Shown here piece after piece: positions 1-6,356 of a stretch of DNA of 16,225 nt. Position numbers and translations under genes: made by a program. This DNA is from Chloroflexota bacterium. GTDB lineage: Bacteria; Chloroflexota; Anaerolineae; JACRMK01. The notes beneath the pieces are model-generated. The model was not told the origin of the DNA. It saw nothing but the letters and a program-made list of their open reading frames with translations, and did not search any database. How positions within the stretch are numbered: the first letter of the stretch is position 1; the number at the start of each line of letters is the position of its first letter. The stretch covers positions 1 through 16,225 of the forward strand of contig JACQEC010000241.1 of the NCBI GenBank assembly GCA_016200765.1, given 5' to 3'.

Positions 1-288
1 CCCGTAAGAGCGACATCGCCGATTCCGACAATGACACGTTCGCAAGTCCATCTGCACGACTCCTTGACTCAGAATCCGTCAAGGAATCTTGCATCGAATT
101 TTGCTTAAATGCCCTGTGCCTCATTAAAGGGACACTACCCTGACGCCCAAGGCAGACGGAAATGCGGATCGAAGGCCGAAGCAATGGGTATCACTATGTG
201 GCTGAGACTGATGACGCACAGAGTGGAGGCCAATATAGCCATCAGCCTATGTGCTTGAATCTGGCGGCGGGCCGAGATGGGGTGTTTG
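1..288. other. Window edge without a recognisable gene
   Basis: I find no convincing coding region here. The short open frames have no family-like sequence and no good ribosome site. The stretch lies downstream of the first paralogue, which ends at 289 on the minus strand. The only structure I see is a short inverted repeat at 61-85. Whether a gene continues from outside the window cannot be judged. Confidence 0.5.
61..85. repeat. Short inverted repeat (8-bp arms)
   Basis: TCCTTGAC at 61-68 and GTCAAGGA at 78-85 are exact reverse complements around a 9-nt loop. No T-run follows on either strand, so it is not a clear intrinsic terminator. It could weakly end the minus-strand transcript of the paralogue array, or be chance. 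Confidence 0.3.
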
Positions 289-1029
289 TTATTTGGCATC
301 GTAACGCAGGCTCCCTAGGATATGATAGAAGGTATCTGTGTTCCGTAGCATGAAATCTTGCGGTGGGCTGAGATACCCGACAGCAACCCACTGTCGGTTC
401 CCGGCAGTAAAGTAGATCACAATTGTCCGCGACACGTCCGGATAGTCCGGCGCGGGATGTCCAGCGATGATGATCTGACCACCAGGCAATTGTTGTGGCC
501 CTACGGTAATGGGTATCGTGTTTGTTGGAACAGCAAATGGGTAATCCGTTAGTTCGAATTTCATTGCGCCGGGAATCGAACCCATATCTGCTGGGGCGTT
601 TGTACGATCCCAGTTGACGACGTTCAGCGCTAGTTGGAGTTGAGGGCCAGATGATGGAATCACTATTGCATATTCACTCACTTGCCAGCCCGCCGGGTAC
701 GAAAAGGAAAACCCTGAAGTCCCCGTAAACGGTATCCAGTTACTTATGGTTGTAGGTATCGGTGTCCAGGCTGGTGTAGGCACAATCGGTTTGGGTGTGG
801 AAGGTGGCTCTGGCGGGATTGTTGGTCCTGGAGTGCGAGTGGGTACAGGTGGCTTGGTTGGGACGGCCGTAGGCGTCGTTGCGCTCTGGGCCTGCGCTGA
901 AGCTTCTTCAGAGTTGGTCTGAAGTGGCCTTGAAGCTTTGAAAACACTGAATGTGACTGTCGCGAGAATGATGACGGCCACGAAAGCCAGTATCGGCCCT
1001 TGGCCAAAATCTCGCAGGTGCTTTAACAT
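289..1029 (-). CDS. Exported membrane-anchored protein, paralogue 1 (Pro/Thr linker plus YPAGW domain)
   Basis: Function unknown. The 246-residue protein has a short basic N-terminus and one hydrophobic segment (about residues 12-30) without a lipobox, which suggests a single membrane anchor. A Ser/Ala/Gln stretch and a Pro/Thr-rich linker (about 45-90, repeating PTxP-like units) follow, then a C-terminal domain of about 150 residues that begins with FSFSYPAGW and ends in LRYDAK. The YPAGW start and alternating beta pattern recall PsbP/Mog1-like small beta domains, but that is inference. The ribosome site is AAAGGA close to ATG; its GGAGG core carries one change (GGACG) relative to paralogue 2. 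It is the last of three tandem copies in transcription order. Its C-terminal domain is the most diverged of the three (it lacks the GTLTGTKE insertion and has different central loops). Confidence 0.8.
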   Translation of the reverse strand: MLKHLRDFGQGPILAFVAVIILATVTFSVFKASRPLQTNSEEASAQAQSATTPTAVPTKPPVPTRTPGPTIPPEPPSTPKPIVPTPAWTPIPTTISNWIPFTGTSGFSFSYPAGWQVSEYAIVIPSSGPQLQLALNVVNWDRTNAPADMGSIPGAMKFELTDYPFAVPTNTIPITVGPQQLPGGQIIIAGHPAPDYPDVSRTIVIYFTAGNRQWVAVGYLSPPQDFMLRNTDTFYHILGSLRYDAK

Positions 1030-1165
1030 GACTCGTCCTTTTGCTGCCTTGCATTATGCAATCACCTAAAAACGCGACCCTCGTTTTCATCAATGGCGAA
1101 GTCGAGCTTAGTCGTGCGCGCCGCGCCGCTCCGTATGAACTTCGACTCTGAGAGTGGTATTGAGG
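1030..1165 (-). repeat. 136-bp intergenic repeat, copy A
   Basis: The spacer between paralogues 1 and 2 is repeated at the same length between paralogues 2 and 3 (1931-2066), with about 8 differences by my count. It carries the ribosome site of the downstream gene and a near-perfect palindrome TTGCATTATGCAA at 1049-1061. Both spacers lie 901 bp apart, which shows that the duplicated unit is a whole gene plus its upstream DNA. Confidence 0.85.
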
Positions 1166-1930
1166 TTATTTCTTGTCATAGCGCAGTCCTCCCAGGAATC
1201 GGTAGAACGCATCGGCATTTTTGAGCATCAGGTCTTGCGGTGGACTGAGATAGCCCGATAGTAGCCACTGGCGACCGCCGGCCGTGAAGTAGACGGCAAT
1301 CGTCCGAGCCAAGTCCGGATAGCCCGGCGCGGGATGTCCATCGGTGATGATCTGAACACCGGGCAGTTGTTGCGGCCCTACGGCGATGGGGGTACCGTTA
1401 GCGGGGATGGGGAAAAAGTAGCTTAGCATTTCGAATTTTGCGCCACCAGGGACCGATCCGATTTCAGGTGCTCCGGTGTTTGCCGCATAGTTGACAACCT
1501 CGATGACGATTTGAGGCAAAACATTGTAGGCTGGCGCAGTGTAAGATCTCTCACTCACTAGCCAGCCCGCCGGGTAGGAGAAGGAGAACTCTTTCGTCCC
1601 CGTCAACGTGCCCGTAAAAGATATCCAATCGGTGATAGTAGCAGGTATAGCTGTCCAGGCGGGCGTAGGAATGATCGGTCTGGGTGTGGAAGGCGGCTCT
1701 GGCGGGATTGTTGGTAATGGAGTGCGAGTGGGTATGCGAGTAGGTACCCGCGTGTTGGCTGGGATGGCCATAGGCGTCGTTGCGCTCTGGGCCTGCGCTG
1801 AAGCTTCTTCAGGGTTGGTCTGAGCTGGCCTTGAAGCTTTGAAAACACTGAATGTTACTGTCGCGAGAATGATGACGGCCACGAAAGCCAGTATCGGCCC
1901 TTGGCCAAAATCTCGCAGGTGCTTTAACAT
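1166..1930 (-). CDS. Exported membrane-anchored protein, paralogue 2 (Pro/Thr linker plus YPAGW domain)
   Basis: Function unknown; 254 residues. The first 45 residues match paralogue 1 almost exactly (basic start, hydrophobic anchor at about 12-30, no lipobox Cys). The linker is longer than in paralogue 1 through extra PTR-type units (PTRIPTRTP). The C-terminal domain starts with EFSFSYPAGW and ends LRYDKK, and is close to paralogue 3, especially in its last 70 residues (PQQLPGVQIITDGHPAP, then TAGGRQWLLSGYLSPPQDLML). The start is supported by a strong ribosome site, AAAGGAGGAG directly upstream of ATG. It is the middle gene of the tandem array, probably co-transcribed with its neighbours or served by its own spacer. 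Confidence 0.82.
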   Translation of the reverse strand: MLKHLRDFGQGPILAFVAVIILATVTFSVFKASRPAQTNPEEASAQAQSATTPMAIPANTRVPTRIPTRTPLPTIPPEPPSTPRPIIPTPAWTAIPATITDWISFTGTLTGTKEFSFSYPAGWLVSERSYTAPAYNVLPQIVIEVVNYAANTGAPEIGSVPGGAKFEMLSYFFPIPANGTPIAVGPQQLPGVQIITDGHPAPGYPDLARTIAVYFTAGGRQWLLSGYLSPPQDLMLKNADAFYRFLGGLRYDKK

Positions 1931-2066
1931 GACTCCTCCTTTTGCTGCCTTGCATTATGCAATCACCTAAAAACGCGGCTCCTGTTTTCGTCAATGGCGA
2001 AGTCGAGCTTAGTCGTGCGCGCCGCGCCGCTCTGTATGAACTTCGACTCTGAGAGTGGTACTGAGG
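1931..2066 (-). repeat. 136-bp intergenic repeat, copy B
   Basis: This is the second copy of the spacer at 1030-1165. It contains the intact AAAGGAGGAG ribosome site for paralogue 2 and the TTGCATTATGCAA palindrome at 1950-1962. The palindrome could be an operator or a promoter part; no good -35/-10 pair was found around it. Confidence 0.85.
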
Positions 2067-2774
2067 TTATTTCTTGTCATAGCGCAGTCCTCCCAGGAAT
2101 CGGTAGAACGTATCGGCATTTTTGAGCATCAGGTCTTGCGGTGGACTGAGATAGCCCGATAGTAGCCACTGGCGACCGCCGGCCGTGAAGTAGACGGCAA
2201 TCGTCCGAGCCACGTCCGGATAGTCCGGCGCGGGATGTCCATCGGTGATGATCTGAACACCAGGCAATTGTTGTGGCCCTACGGTGATGGGGGTGCCGTT
2301 GGTCGGCAAAGGGGAAAAGGAACTCAGGAACTCGAATTTCGCCCCGCCGGGGATCATCCCGATCTCTGTTGCGCCTGTATGAGCCGCGTAGTTGACTACC
2401 TCAATATATATCTGGGGCAACGGACTAAAGGCCGGTGCAATGGAAGAACTTTCCTCCACCCGCCAGCCCGCCGGGTAGGAGAAGGAGAACTCTTTCGTCC
2501 CCGTCAACGTGCCCGTAAAAGATATCCAACCGGTGATAGTAGCAGGGATAGCTGTCCAGGCGGGCGTAGGAATGATCGGTCTGGGTGTGGAAGGCGGCTC
2601 TGGCGGGATTGTTGGTAATGGGGTGCGAGTGGGTACAGGTGGCTTGGTTGGGACGGCCGTAGGCGTGGCGGTGGGCGTTGGGGGCGCGGGGGTGGCGACG
2701 AGCGGGCTATCCGCACAGGCGGCTAACAGCACACACAACAGCAAGCCGGTGAAGGCGCGCTGGAAGGGGGTCAT
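2067..2774 (-). CDS. Putative lipoprotein, paralogue 3 (Pro/Thr linker plus YPAGW domain)
   Basis: Function unknown; 235 residues. Unlike its two neighbours it opens with a classical lipoprotein signal: a basic start, hydrophobic core and lipobox LAAC with Cys20, so it is predicted to be lipidated and held on the outer face of the membrane. A Pro/Thr linker follows (about 27-60), then the same C-terminal domain as paralogue 2 (KEFSFSYPAGW to LRYDKK). A 44-bp linker segment (2623-2666) is identical to paralogue 1 (833-876), while the DNA on the domain side of it is near-identical to paralogue 2, so this gene is a mosaic. It is first in transcription order. No strong ribosome site is visible before the ATG, so the start is less certain, but the intact signal peptide favours it. 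Confidence 0.8.
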   Translation of the reverse strand: MTPFQRAFTGLLLCVLLAACADSPLVATPAPPTPTATPTAVPTKPPVPTRTPLPTIPPEPPSTPRPIIPTPAWTAIPATITGWISFTGTLTGTKEFSFSYPAGWRVEESSSIAPAFSPLPQIYIEVVNYAAHTGATEIGMIPGGAKFEFLSSFSPLPTNGTPITVGPQQLPGVQIITDGHPAPDYPDVARTIAVYFTAGGRQWLLSGYLSPPQDLMLKNADTFYRFLGGLRYDKK

Positions 2775-3005
2775 AGCGGTCTACACATCATACGCTCTAC
2801 AGGGGAGAAATGTTCCGTTGACTCAAATTGTACATCGCCTCCGCCTGCGAGCACAAGTAGAGGCGAAATACGAAATCAATCCCGTCGCCAGAGCGAATCG
2901 GCGTGCAGCCGTTTTTTTTTTTTGTGGTGTACCCTTGAGGTCAGAACCGATGAAGGGGACCCGTCGAGCGGGCGCGGCGTTGACCGCGAACGGATGGAGG
3001 CGCGA
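2775..3005. other. Intergenic region with a T12 tract
   Basis: This is the gap between the end of the SQR gene and the start of paralogue 3, both on the minus strand. It holds no supported gene. A run of 12 T (A on the minus strand) lies at 2912-2923 and is an obvious slippage site. A TATGAT-like -10 for paralogue 3 may lie near 2795, but I see no matching -35. No intrinsic terminator for SQR was recognised. Confidence 0.5.
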
Positions 3006-4238
3006 TCACAACCGCATGTCCACGCCCATGCGCTTGCCGCCCGCGACCATCAGCGCGCGATAAAACTCGCGCGCCGCGCCGGTGGAGAGCCAATACTTCT
3101 CAAACAAGACTTTGCCCCAATGCCACAGCGCCTGGGGCTGTTCCAACTTCACTGCCGGGCTGGGCGTCGCGTAGAAGTTGCCTGCGCCCATCGCGGCCAT
3201 CCCGTGGCCGAGTTCGACCATTCAGTAGCCGTGCCCGTCAAACGCGGCCGGGGGCGATTGCCCCTCAACCTCTGCCGCGATGTTGGCCGCGACCACCTCG
3301 CCCTGCGCGTGCGCGAACACGCCCGCCTTGGGCAGCATCAATGGCACATCGGGTTTCCAGCGGCCTTGCAGAGCAATCGCCGTCGCATCGCCGATGGCGA
3401 AGACGTTGGGGTGCTTCGTTTTGAGCGATGCGCCATCCACCGGAATCCAGCCCGCCTCGTTCGTCAATCCTGCCTCGCGCGCCGCGCGCGAGCCGCTGTG
3501 CGGCGGAATCGCCACGAGCAAATCGTAGGGCGCGCCCGGCGCATGGGCAAACGTGAGTTCCTTCTTCGCGCCGTCCACGCTCTGCAACTGCGTGAGCGGG
3601 TGATAGGTGATGCCCGCCCACTCCACAATGCCCCTCAACTCGCCGCCGACCCCCGGCCCGGCGACGGGCATCGGCATTGGCTCCGGCGTGTAGAGGTCCA
3701 TCTGCACGCCGACTTTGCGCTCGTCAAAAGCCGACTTCAACAACAGCGCCGTCTCGTAGGGCGCGGCCGGGCACTTGAACGGCAGGCGCGCGACGACGAC
3801 GGCCACGCGCCCGCCGGTAAACTGCTGAACGGCCTCCCACAACTTCGTCGCGCCCGTGAGCGTGTACGATGTATGCGCGGCTTCAGCCAGGCCCGGCACA
3901 CTCTCCGGCGCAAGCCCTGCGCCGAGCGCGAACACAAGATAGTCAAAGTGAAGGTCGCGCTCGCCTGCTCGCACGGTTTGCGCGCCGACATCAATCTGTG
4001 CGATCTCGGCCTGCACGAACTCGACGCGCGGGTGCAGCAGGCGGCGCACATCGCCGGTGACCTGCGCAGGCGTGCGCGCGCCGATCATCACCCACAGAAA
4101 CGATGGCGCGAACTCGTGCCGCGCGGTCCTGTCTACCACGATCACCCGGTGTTCGGGCTTGAGCCGCTTCGCCAGCGCGTTGGCGCTGGCGATCCCGCCC
4201 ACCCCAGCGCCCAGAACGAGAATCGTTTTGCCTGTCAT
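3006..4238 (-). CDS. Sulfide:quinone oxidoreductase-like flavoprotein with in-frame UGA, candidate selenoprotein
   Basis: Likely membrane-associated FAD enzyme oxidising sulfide and passing electrons to quinone. The N-terminus has a Rossmann FAD site (GAGVGG at 10-15), the middle has FKCPAAPYE with C156 (a catalytic Cys in SQR), and FAIGDAT at 280-286 is the second FAD motif. The frame meets UGA at 3222-3224 (codon 339) inside FDGHGY-UGA-MVELG. There family members have Cys, the partner of the central Cys, for example the CIADFG segment of Acidithiobacillus SQR as I remember it. The frame then runs 71 codons with family-like sequence (GNFYA, FEKYWL), giving 410 residues, a normal SQR length. 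C156 is the only other Cys. Start: AAGGAGAGGCG before ATG at 4238. Alternatives: a nonsense mutation or error, or restart at the AUG right after UGA. Family call confident; Sec unproven. Confidence 0.8.
3186..3218 (-). promoter_or_regulatory. Candidate bacterial SECIS hairpin after the SQR UGA
   Basis: On the mRNA strand, CGGCCA (3210-3205) pairs perfectly with UGGCCG (3199-3194) around a 5-nt loop CGGGA (3204-3200). Below it, after mismatches, C3212-G3192 and the GUC/GGC triplet (3218-3216 with 3188-3186) can extend the stem. The loop begins 17 nt after the UGA and its second base is G. From memory, the bacterial SECIS model asks for a loop 16-37 nt downstream with G in its first two positions. 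Short GC-rich stems are common by chance in this genome, so this is supportive, not conclusive. Confidence 0.4.
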
Positions 4239-4349
4239 CGCCTCTCCTTTTCAGCGTCAGAAATTAAAAGGCTCGTGGACGGGGGACGCGGTTGTGGTCA
4301 TCAGCCTTGTTCCCCACATGGGTCTTTGTCAACCGATAGTTGCTCAATT

Positions 4350-4384
4350 CTGTGCCGCGCCTTGCAGAGCAAGGCGCGGCACAG
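4350..4384 (-). repeat. Perfect 15-bp hairpin between the SHOCT gene and SQR
   Basis: TGTGCCGCGCCTTG at 4351-4364 and its exact reverse complement at 4370-4383 enclose a 5-nt loop; C4350 and G4384 extend the stem to 15 bp. It sits just past the SHOCT stop and 112 nt before the SQR start. No U-run follows on the minus strand, so it is not a standard intrinsic terminator. It may be an interspersed palindromic repeat, an RNA processing or stability element, or a partial terminator separating SQR from the upstream genes. Confidence 0.75.
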
Positions 4385-4395
4385 GGCAAGGCCAT

Positions 4396-4749
4396 TTAGG
4401 CATCGAGCGCGCGCCGCATCTCTTCGTATTGCTCCTTCGTAATCTCGCCCCGGGCGTAGCGGCGCTTGAGGATGTCCAGAGGGGACTCACTCGCCGGCGC
4501 GCTCATGCCTGCTGGCCCCGCGCCGCGCGCCACCGACTGCGCGAGCCAGACCGCGCCGCCGATGATGAACAGCCAGAAGAGCAACATGCCGATGCCGCCC
4601 ATGAGCGGGAACCCCCAGCCGCCCATCATCCCCGGCCCCATCATGCCCCAACCATAGCCGCGCTCCGGGTTGACGCCGGTGAAGAGGCTCACGACGAGGA
4701 CAACCAGTACCGCAACGCCGAGCATAACCGCCCAACCTGTTTTATTCAT
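4396..4749 (-). CDS. Two-segment membrane protein with C-terminal SHOCT domain
   Basis: Small membrane protein of 117 residues with no assigned reaction. It has a hydrophobic segment at about 5-24, a Gly/Met/Trp-rich loop (about 31-50, GYGWGMMGPGMMGG), a second hydrophobic segment at about 50-71, an Ala/Ser/Pro linker, and a SHOCT-type tail at about 90-115 (LDILKRRYARGEITKEQYEEMRR). SHOCT tails are short helical modules found at the ends of many unrelated proteins and probably mediate oligomerisation. The ribosome site AAGGAG precedes the ATG. It lies between the DsrE-family genes and SQR, so it may help place sulfur enzymes at the membrane; that is inference from context. The Met-rich loop could also bind metal, with no direct evidence. 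Confidence 0.85.
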   Translation of the reverse strand: MNKTGWAVMLGVAVLVVLVVSLFTGVNPERGYGWGMMGPGMMGGWGFPLMGGIGMLLFWLFIIGGAVWLAQSVARGAGPAGMSAPASESPLDILKRRYARGEITKEQYEEMRRALDA

Positions 4750-4782
4750 CTCAAATCACTCCTTGGCTAAACCTTATCACTC

Positions 4783-4892
4783 ATGTTACGCACGTCCTTG
4801 CGAGGAGCGCCTTTTGCGACGAAGCAATCTCCTTCAAGCGACAGGGAGATGGCTTCGCAAACAACGCTCGCCATGACAGCTTTGCGTAACAT
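4783..4892. repeat. MITE-like palindromic interspersed element (about 110 bp)
   Basis: The ends are exact inverted repeats, ATGTTACGCA at 4783-4792 and TGCGTAACAT at 4883-4892. Inside, CGAAGCAATCTCC (4820-4832) pairs with GGAGATGGCTTCG (4845-4857) with one mismatch, and further arm sequence (TTGCG, GCGAGGAGCG) pairs imperfectly, so the whole element can fold back on itself. Its CCTTGCGAGGAGCG and CGAAGCAATCTCC segments resemble a palindromic repeat family I recall from many GC-rich bacterial genomes. It encodes nothing and splits the sulfur cluster between the third DsrE-like gene and the SHOCT gene. Confidence 0.7.
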
Positions 4893-4932
4893 CAGCTTAT
4901 CATCTACTTGTGAAGAATGGATGAAGACGCGC

Positions 4933-5259
4933 TTACAGCGCGCCGATGACCCGCTCATGCTGATCGAACAACTCCAGCAGTTGCGTGTAATCGGCGAGGC
5001 GCACGCCATCCCACAAGGACGCGGGTGAAAAGCCGCGCAGTCGTAAATCTTCGGCGAGCGCATAGGTGGTGATAGCCGCTTGCAGGGCTTGTGCGATAGG
5101 CGCATCGCCCTCGGCTTTGATGCCTGCCAGCACGGCATCCTGCGCGAGGAAGACGGACACCGCGCGGCCTTGCGCGCGCAGCTGCAACGCAAGCTGGAAC
5201 GCGCGGCCAAGGTTGGGATGCGCTGGCGCGCTGTTGATCCATACCAGAACGGATTGCAT
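4933..5259 (-). CDS. DsrE-family protein without cysteine
   Basis: Small soluble protein of 108 residues of the DsrE/TusD-like fold, third of three DsrE-family genes in this cluster. The N-terminal strand (SVLVWINSAPAHPN), the helix (GRAFQLALQLRAQG) and the strand VSVFLAQDAVLAGI fit the family, as does the C-terminal WDGVRLADYTQLLELFDQHERVI. In sulfur-carrying members a Cys sits just before the RG-containing helix; here that region reads YALAEDLRLRGF and the whole protein has no Cys. It therefore cannot carry a persulfide and may be a structural subunit, as non-catalytic subunits in DsrEFH/TusBCD complexes are. The ribosome site GAGGAG lies upstream of the ATG, and the gene starts 15 nt after the preceding gene ends. 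Confidence 0.8.
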   Translation of the reverse strand: MQSVLVWINSAPAHPNLGRAFQLALQLRAQGRAVSVFLAQDAVLAGIKAEGDAPIAQALQAAITTYALAEDLRLRGFSPASLWDGVRLADYTQLLELFDQHERVIGAL

Positions 5260-5274
5260 CAGGCCACTCCTCGC

Positions 5275-5634
5275 TTAATAGACCATCACCGTCTCACAAT
5301 CAACCAACAGCCTCGCCAGCGCGTCATCCTCAATCCATTGCGCGCCCGCGACGAGGCGCTCAGCGGCCAGCAAGCCGCGCGCCTGCGCCGACGGCGCATG
5401 CACATACAGCCGCGCGCCCTTCGCCAGATGCTGCGCCCAGAGAGGGGAGAGCGCCGTCCAGGGCGTGGCTGTGGTGTCGTGTCCGTCACAGGCGGCGTAC
5501 ACCCCGTCGTCCATCAACACGGCGCAGGTATCCATCTTTTCAGCCAGCGCGCCGCCCATGTGACGCAACGCTTCCGCGTCGTGAATCTGCCCGTATGGCG
5601 CGTGGCGCATCAGAATGCACAGTGAGTTTTTCAT
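5275..5634 (-). CDS. DsrE/DsrF-like sulfur-relay protein
   Basis: Soluble 119-residue protein of the DsrE/DsrF family, second of three such genes. It opens with KNSLCILMRHAPYG, followed by the helix EALRHMGGALAEKM and the family-typical MDDGVYAACDG, then a strand LYVHAPSAQARGL and a C-terminal part ending VDCETVMVY. Cys residues are C6, C37, C49 and C113. None sits exactly at the usual RG-helix site (here HAPSAQARG), so the sulfur-accepting residue is unclear. Relatives move persulfide sulfur between proteins. The ribosome site GGGAGG precedes the ATG, and the gene begins 13 nt after the previous one ends, so co-translation in one operon is likely. A complex with its two DsrE neighbours is inferred from context. 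Confidence 0.82.
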   Translation of the reverse strand: MKNSLCILMRHAPYGQIHDAEALRHMGGALAEKMDTCAVLMDDGVYAACDGHDTTATPWTALSPLWAQHLAKGARLYVHAPSAQARGLLAAERLVAGAQWIEDDALARLLVDCETVMVY

Positions 5635-5647
5635 CGGATGCCTCCCG

Positions 5648-6001
5648 TCACGCGCCGAGGGTGACGAACACGTCGCTATTTTGGGCCAGACCGAACAGGC
5701 GCTTCATCGAACTGGGCTCCGCCCCCGGCGCGGCGTGTTCGGCGCTGATGCCGCGAAAATGCAGGCAGGTGCCGCACAACTCGACGTGCAACCCGCGCGC
5801 CATCAGGTCCGCGAACTCATGCTCCGCGTGCGGCAGCCCTTGTGCCTTGTGGCCGCGTGTGAAGTTGTACACGCCGTCCGCCGAAGCGAAGAGGTTCACC
5901 ATCCAGCCTCGATCCAGCGCGGCGCGCGTGAGTTGGATGGCGCTGTGTGTGTTTTCGTGTGAATAGGGCGGCGTGGTCAAGAAAACGGTCAGGGTTTTCA
6001 T
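5648..6001 (-). CDS. DsrE-family sulfur-carrier protein with CGTC motif
   Basis: Soluble protein of 117 residues, first DsrE-family gene of the cluster. The family pattern is clear: TLTVFLTTPPYSHENTHSA, the strand MVNLFASADGVYNF, then VELCGTCLHFRGI with C76 and C79 just before the RG, where DsrE/TusD proteins carry their sulfur-accepting Cys, and a C-terminal strand SDVFVTLGA. It is thus the best candidate in the cluster for holding a persulfide made from sulfide oxidation by SQR. I chose the ATG at 6001 because the homologous region begins there (MKTLTVFL) and it overlaps the stop of the ArsR gene as ATGA, a translational-coupling arrangement. The longer open frame upstream overlaps ArsR and has no family-like sequence. 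Confidence 0.88.
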   Translation of the reverse strand: MKTLTVFLTTPPYSHENTHSAIQLTRAALDRGWMVNLFASADGVYNFTRGHKAQGLPHAEHEFADLMARGLHVELCGTCLHFRGISAEHAAPGAEPSSMKRLFGLAQNSDVFVTLGA

Positions 6002-6345
6002 GCGGTCTTTCTCCGGAGCGGTGCGTGGCGCGCGGCGCGCGCGAGCTGCGCGTGCTGGCTGGCCTGCTCGGCGAGGACTTCGCGGATCAGGTCGCACGCC
6101 TGAATGATTTTGGGATTGGCAATGCAATAGAAGACGTTGGTTCCCTCGCGGCGCGTGGCGACAATCCCCTTGTGGCGCAGCACCGTCAGGTGTTGCGAAA
6201 TGTTAGATTGATTCAGCCCCGTCTGCGCCGCCAGTTCGCCGACCCGCTGTTCGCCGTCGCGCAGCAGGCCGAGGATTTCCAGCCGTACCGGACTGGCGAG
6301 CGTCTGGCAGAGTTCGGCATGGCGTTGCAATAACAGGCGATCCAT
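5998..6345 (-). CDS. ArsR-family transcriptional regulator of the sulfur cluster
   Basis: Winged-helix DNA-binding repressor of 115 residues. The helix-turn-helix lies at about 34-61 (VGELAAQTGLNQSNISQHLTVLRHKG), followed by the beta-wing VATRREGTNVFY. The order and length fit ArsR/SmtB proteins. Cys residues are C13, C74 and C84. Relatives such as BigR and SqrR sense persulfide through two cysteines, but the positions here differ from what I recall for them, so thiol sensing is only plausible. It is first in an operon with DsrE-family, SHOCT and SQR genes, suggesting it represses them until sulfide or another signal appears. Its promoter overlaps AT-rich inverted repeats, consistent with autoregulation. 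The stop overlaps the next start by ATGA. The last 20 residues are basic and Ala-rich and not family-typical. Confidence 0.88.
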   Translation of the reverse strand: MDRLLLQRHAELCQTLASPVRLEILGLLRDGEQRVGELAAQTGLNQSNISQHLTVLRHKGIVATRREGTNVFYCIANPKIIQACDLIREVLAEQASQHAQLARAARHAPLRRKTA

Positions 6346-6356
6346 CGTGCTATTCC

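Noticed and set aside
908..1994. Two similar 61-codon frames at the starts of paralogues 1 and 2
   Set aside because: They look conserved only because the underlying DNA is duplicated. They overlap the real genes in another frame and have no support of their own.
1030..2066. Repeated spacers as a CRISPR or satellite array
   Set aside because: Only two 136-bp copies, each between paralogous genes. They are part of a gene duplication.
3006..3221. The SQR tail as a separate 71-residue gene starting at the AUG after the UGA
   Set aside because: The sequence is the normal C-terminal part of an SQR and has no ribosome site of its own. Restart remains a formal alternative but does not explain the missing catalytic residue.
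3222..3224. Genome-wide recoding of UGA (as Trp or Gly)
   Set aside because: Several good genes here end in TGA at family-typical ends (arsR, glycosyltransferase 1, kimA), and none of the other frames needs UGA readthrough.
2922..4442. Long plus-strand open frame of 506 codons
   Set aside because: It lies antisense to SQR and part of the SHOCT gene. It is rich in Arg, His and Ala as expected of a GC-rich shadow frame and shows no family-like sequence, while SQR opposite has clear motifs.
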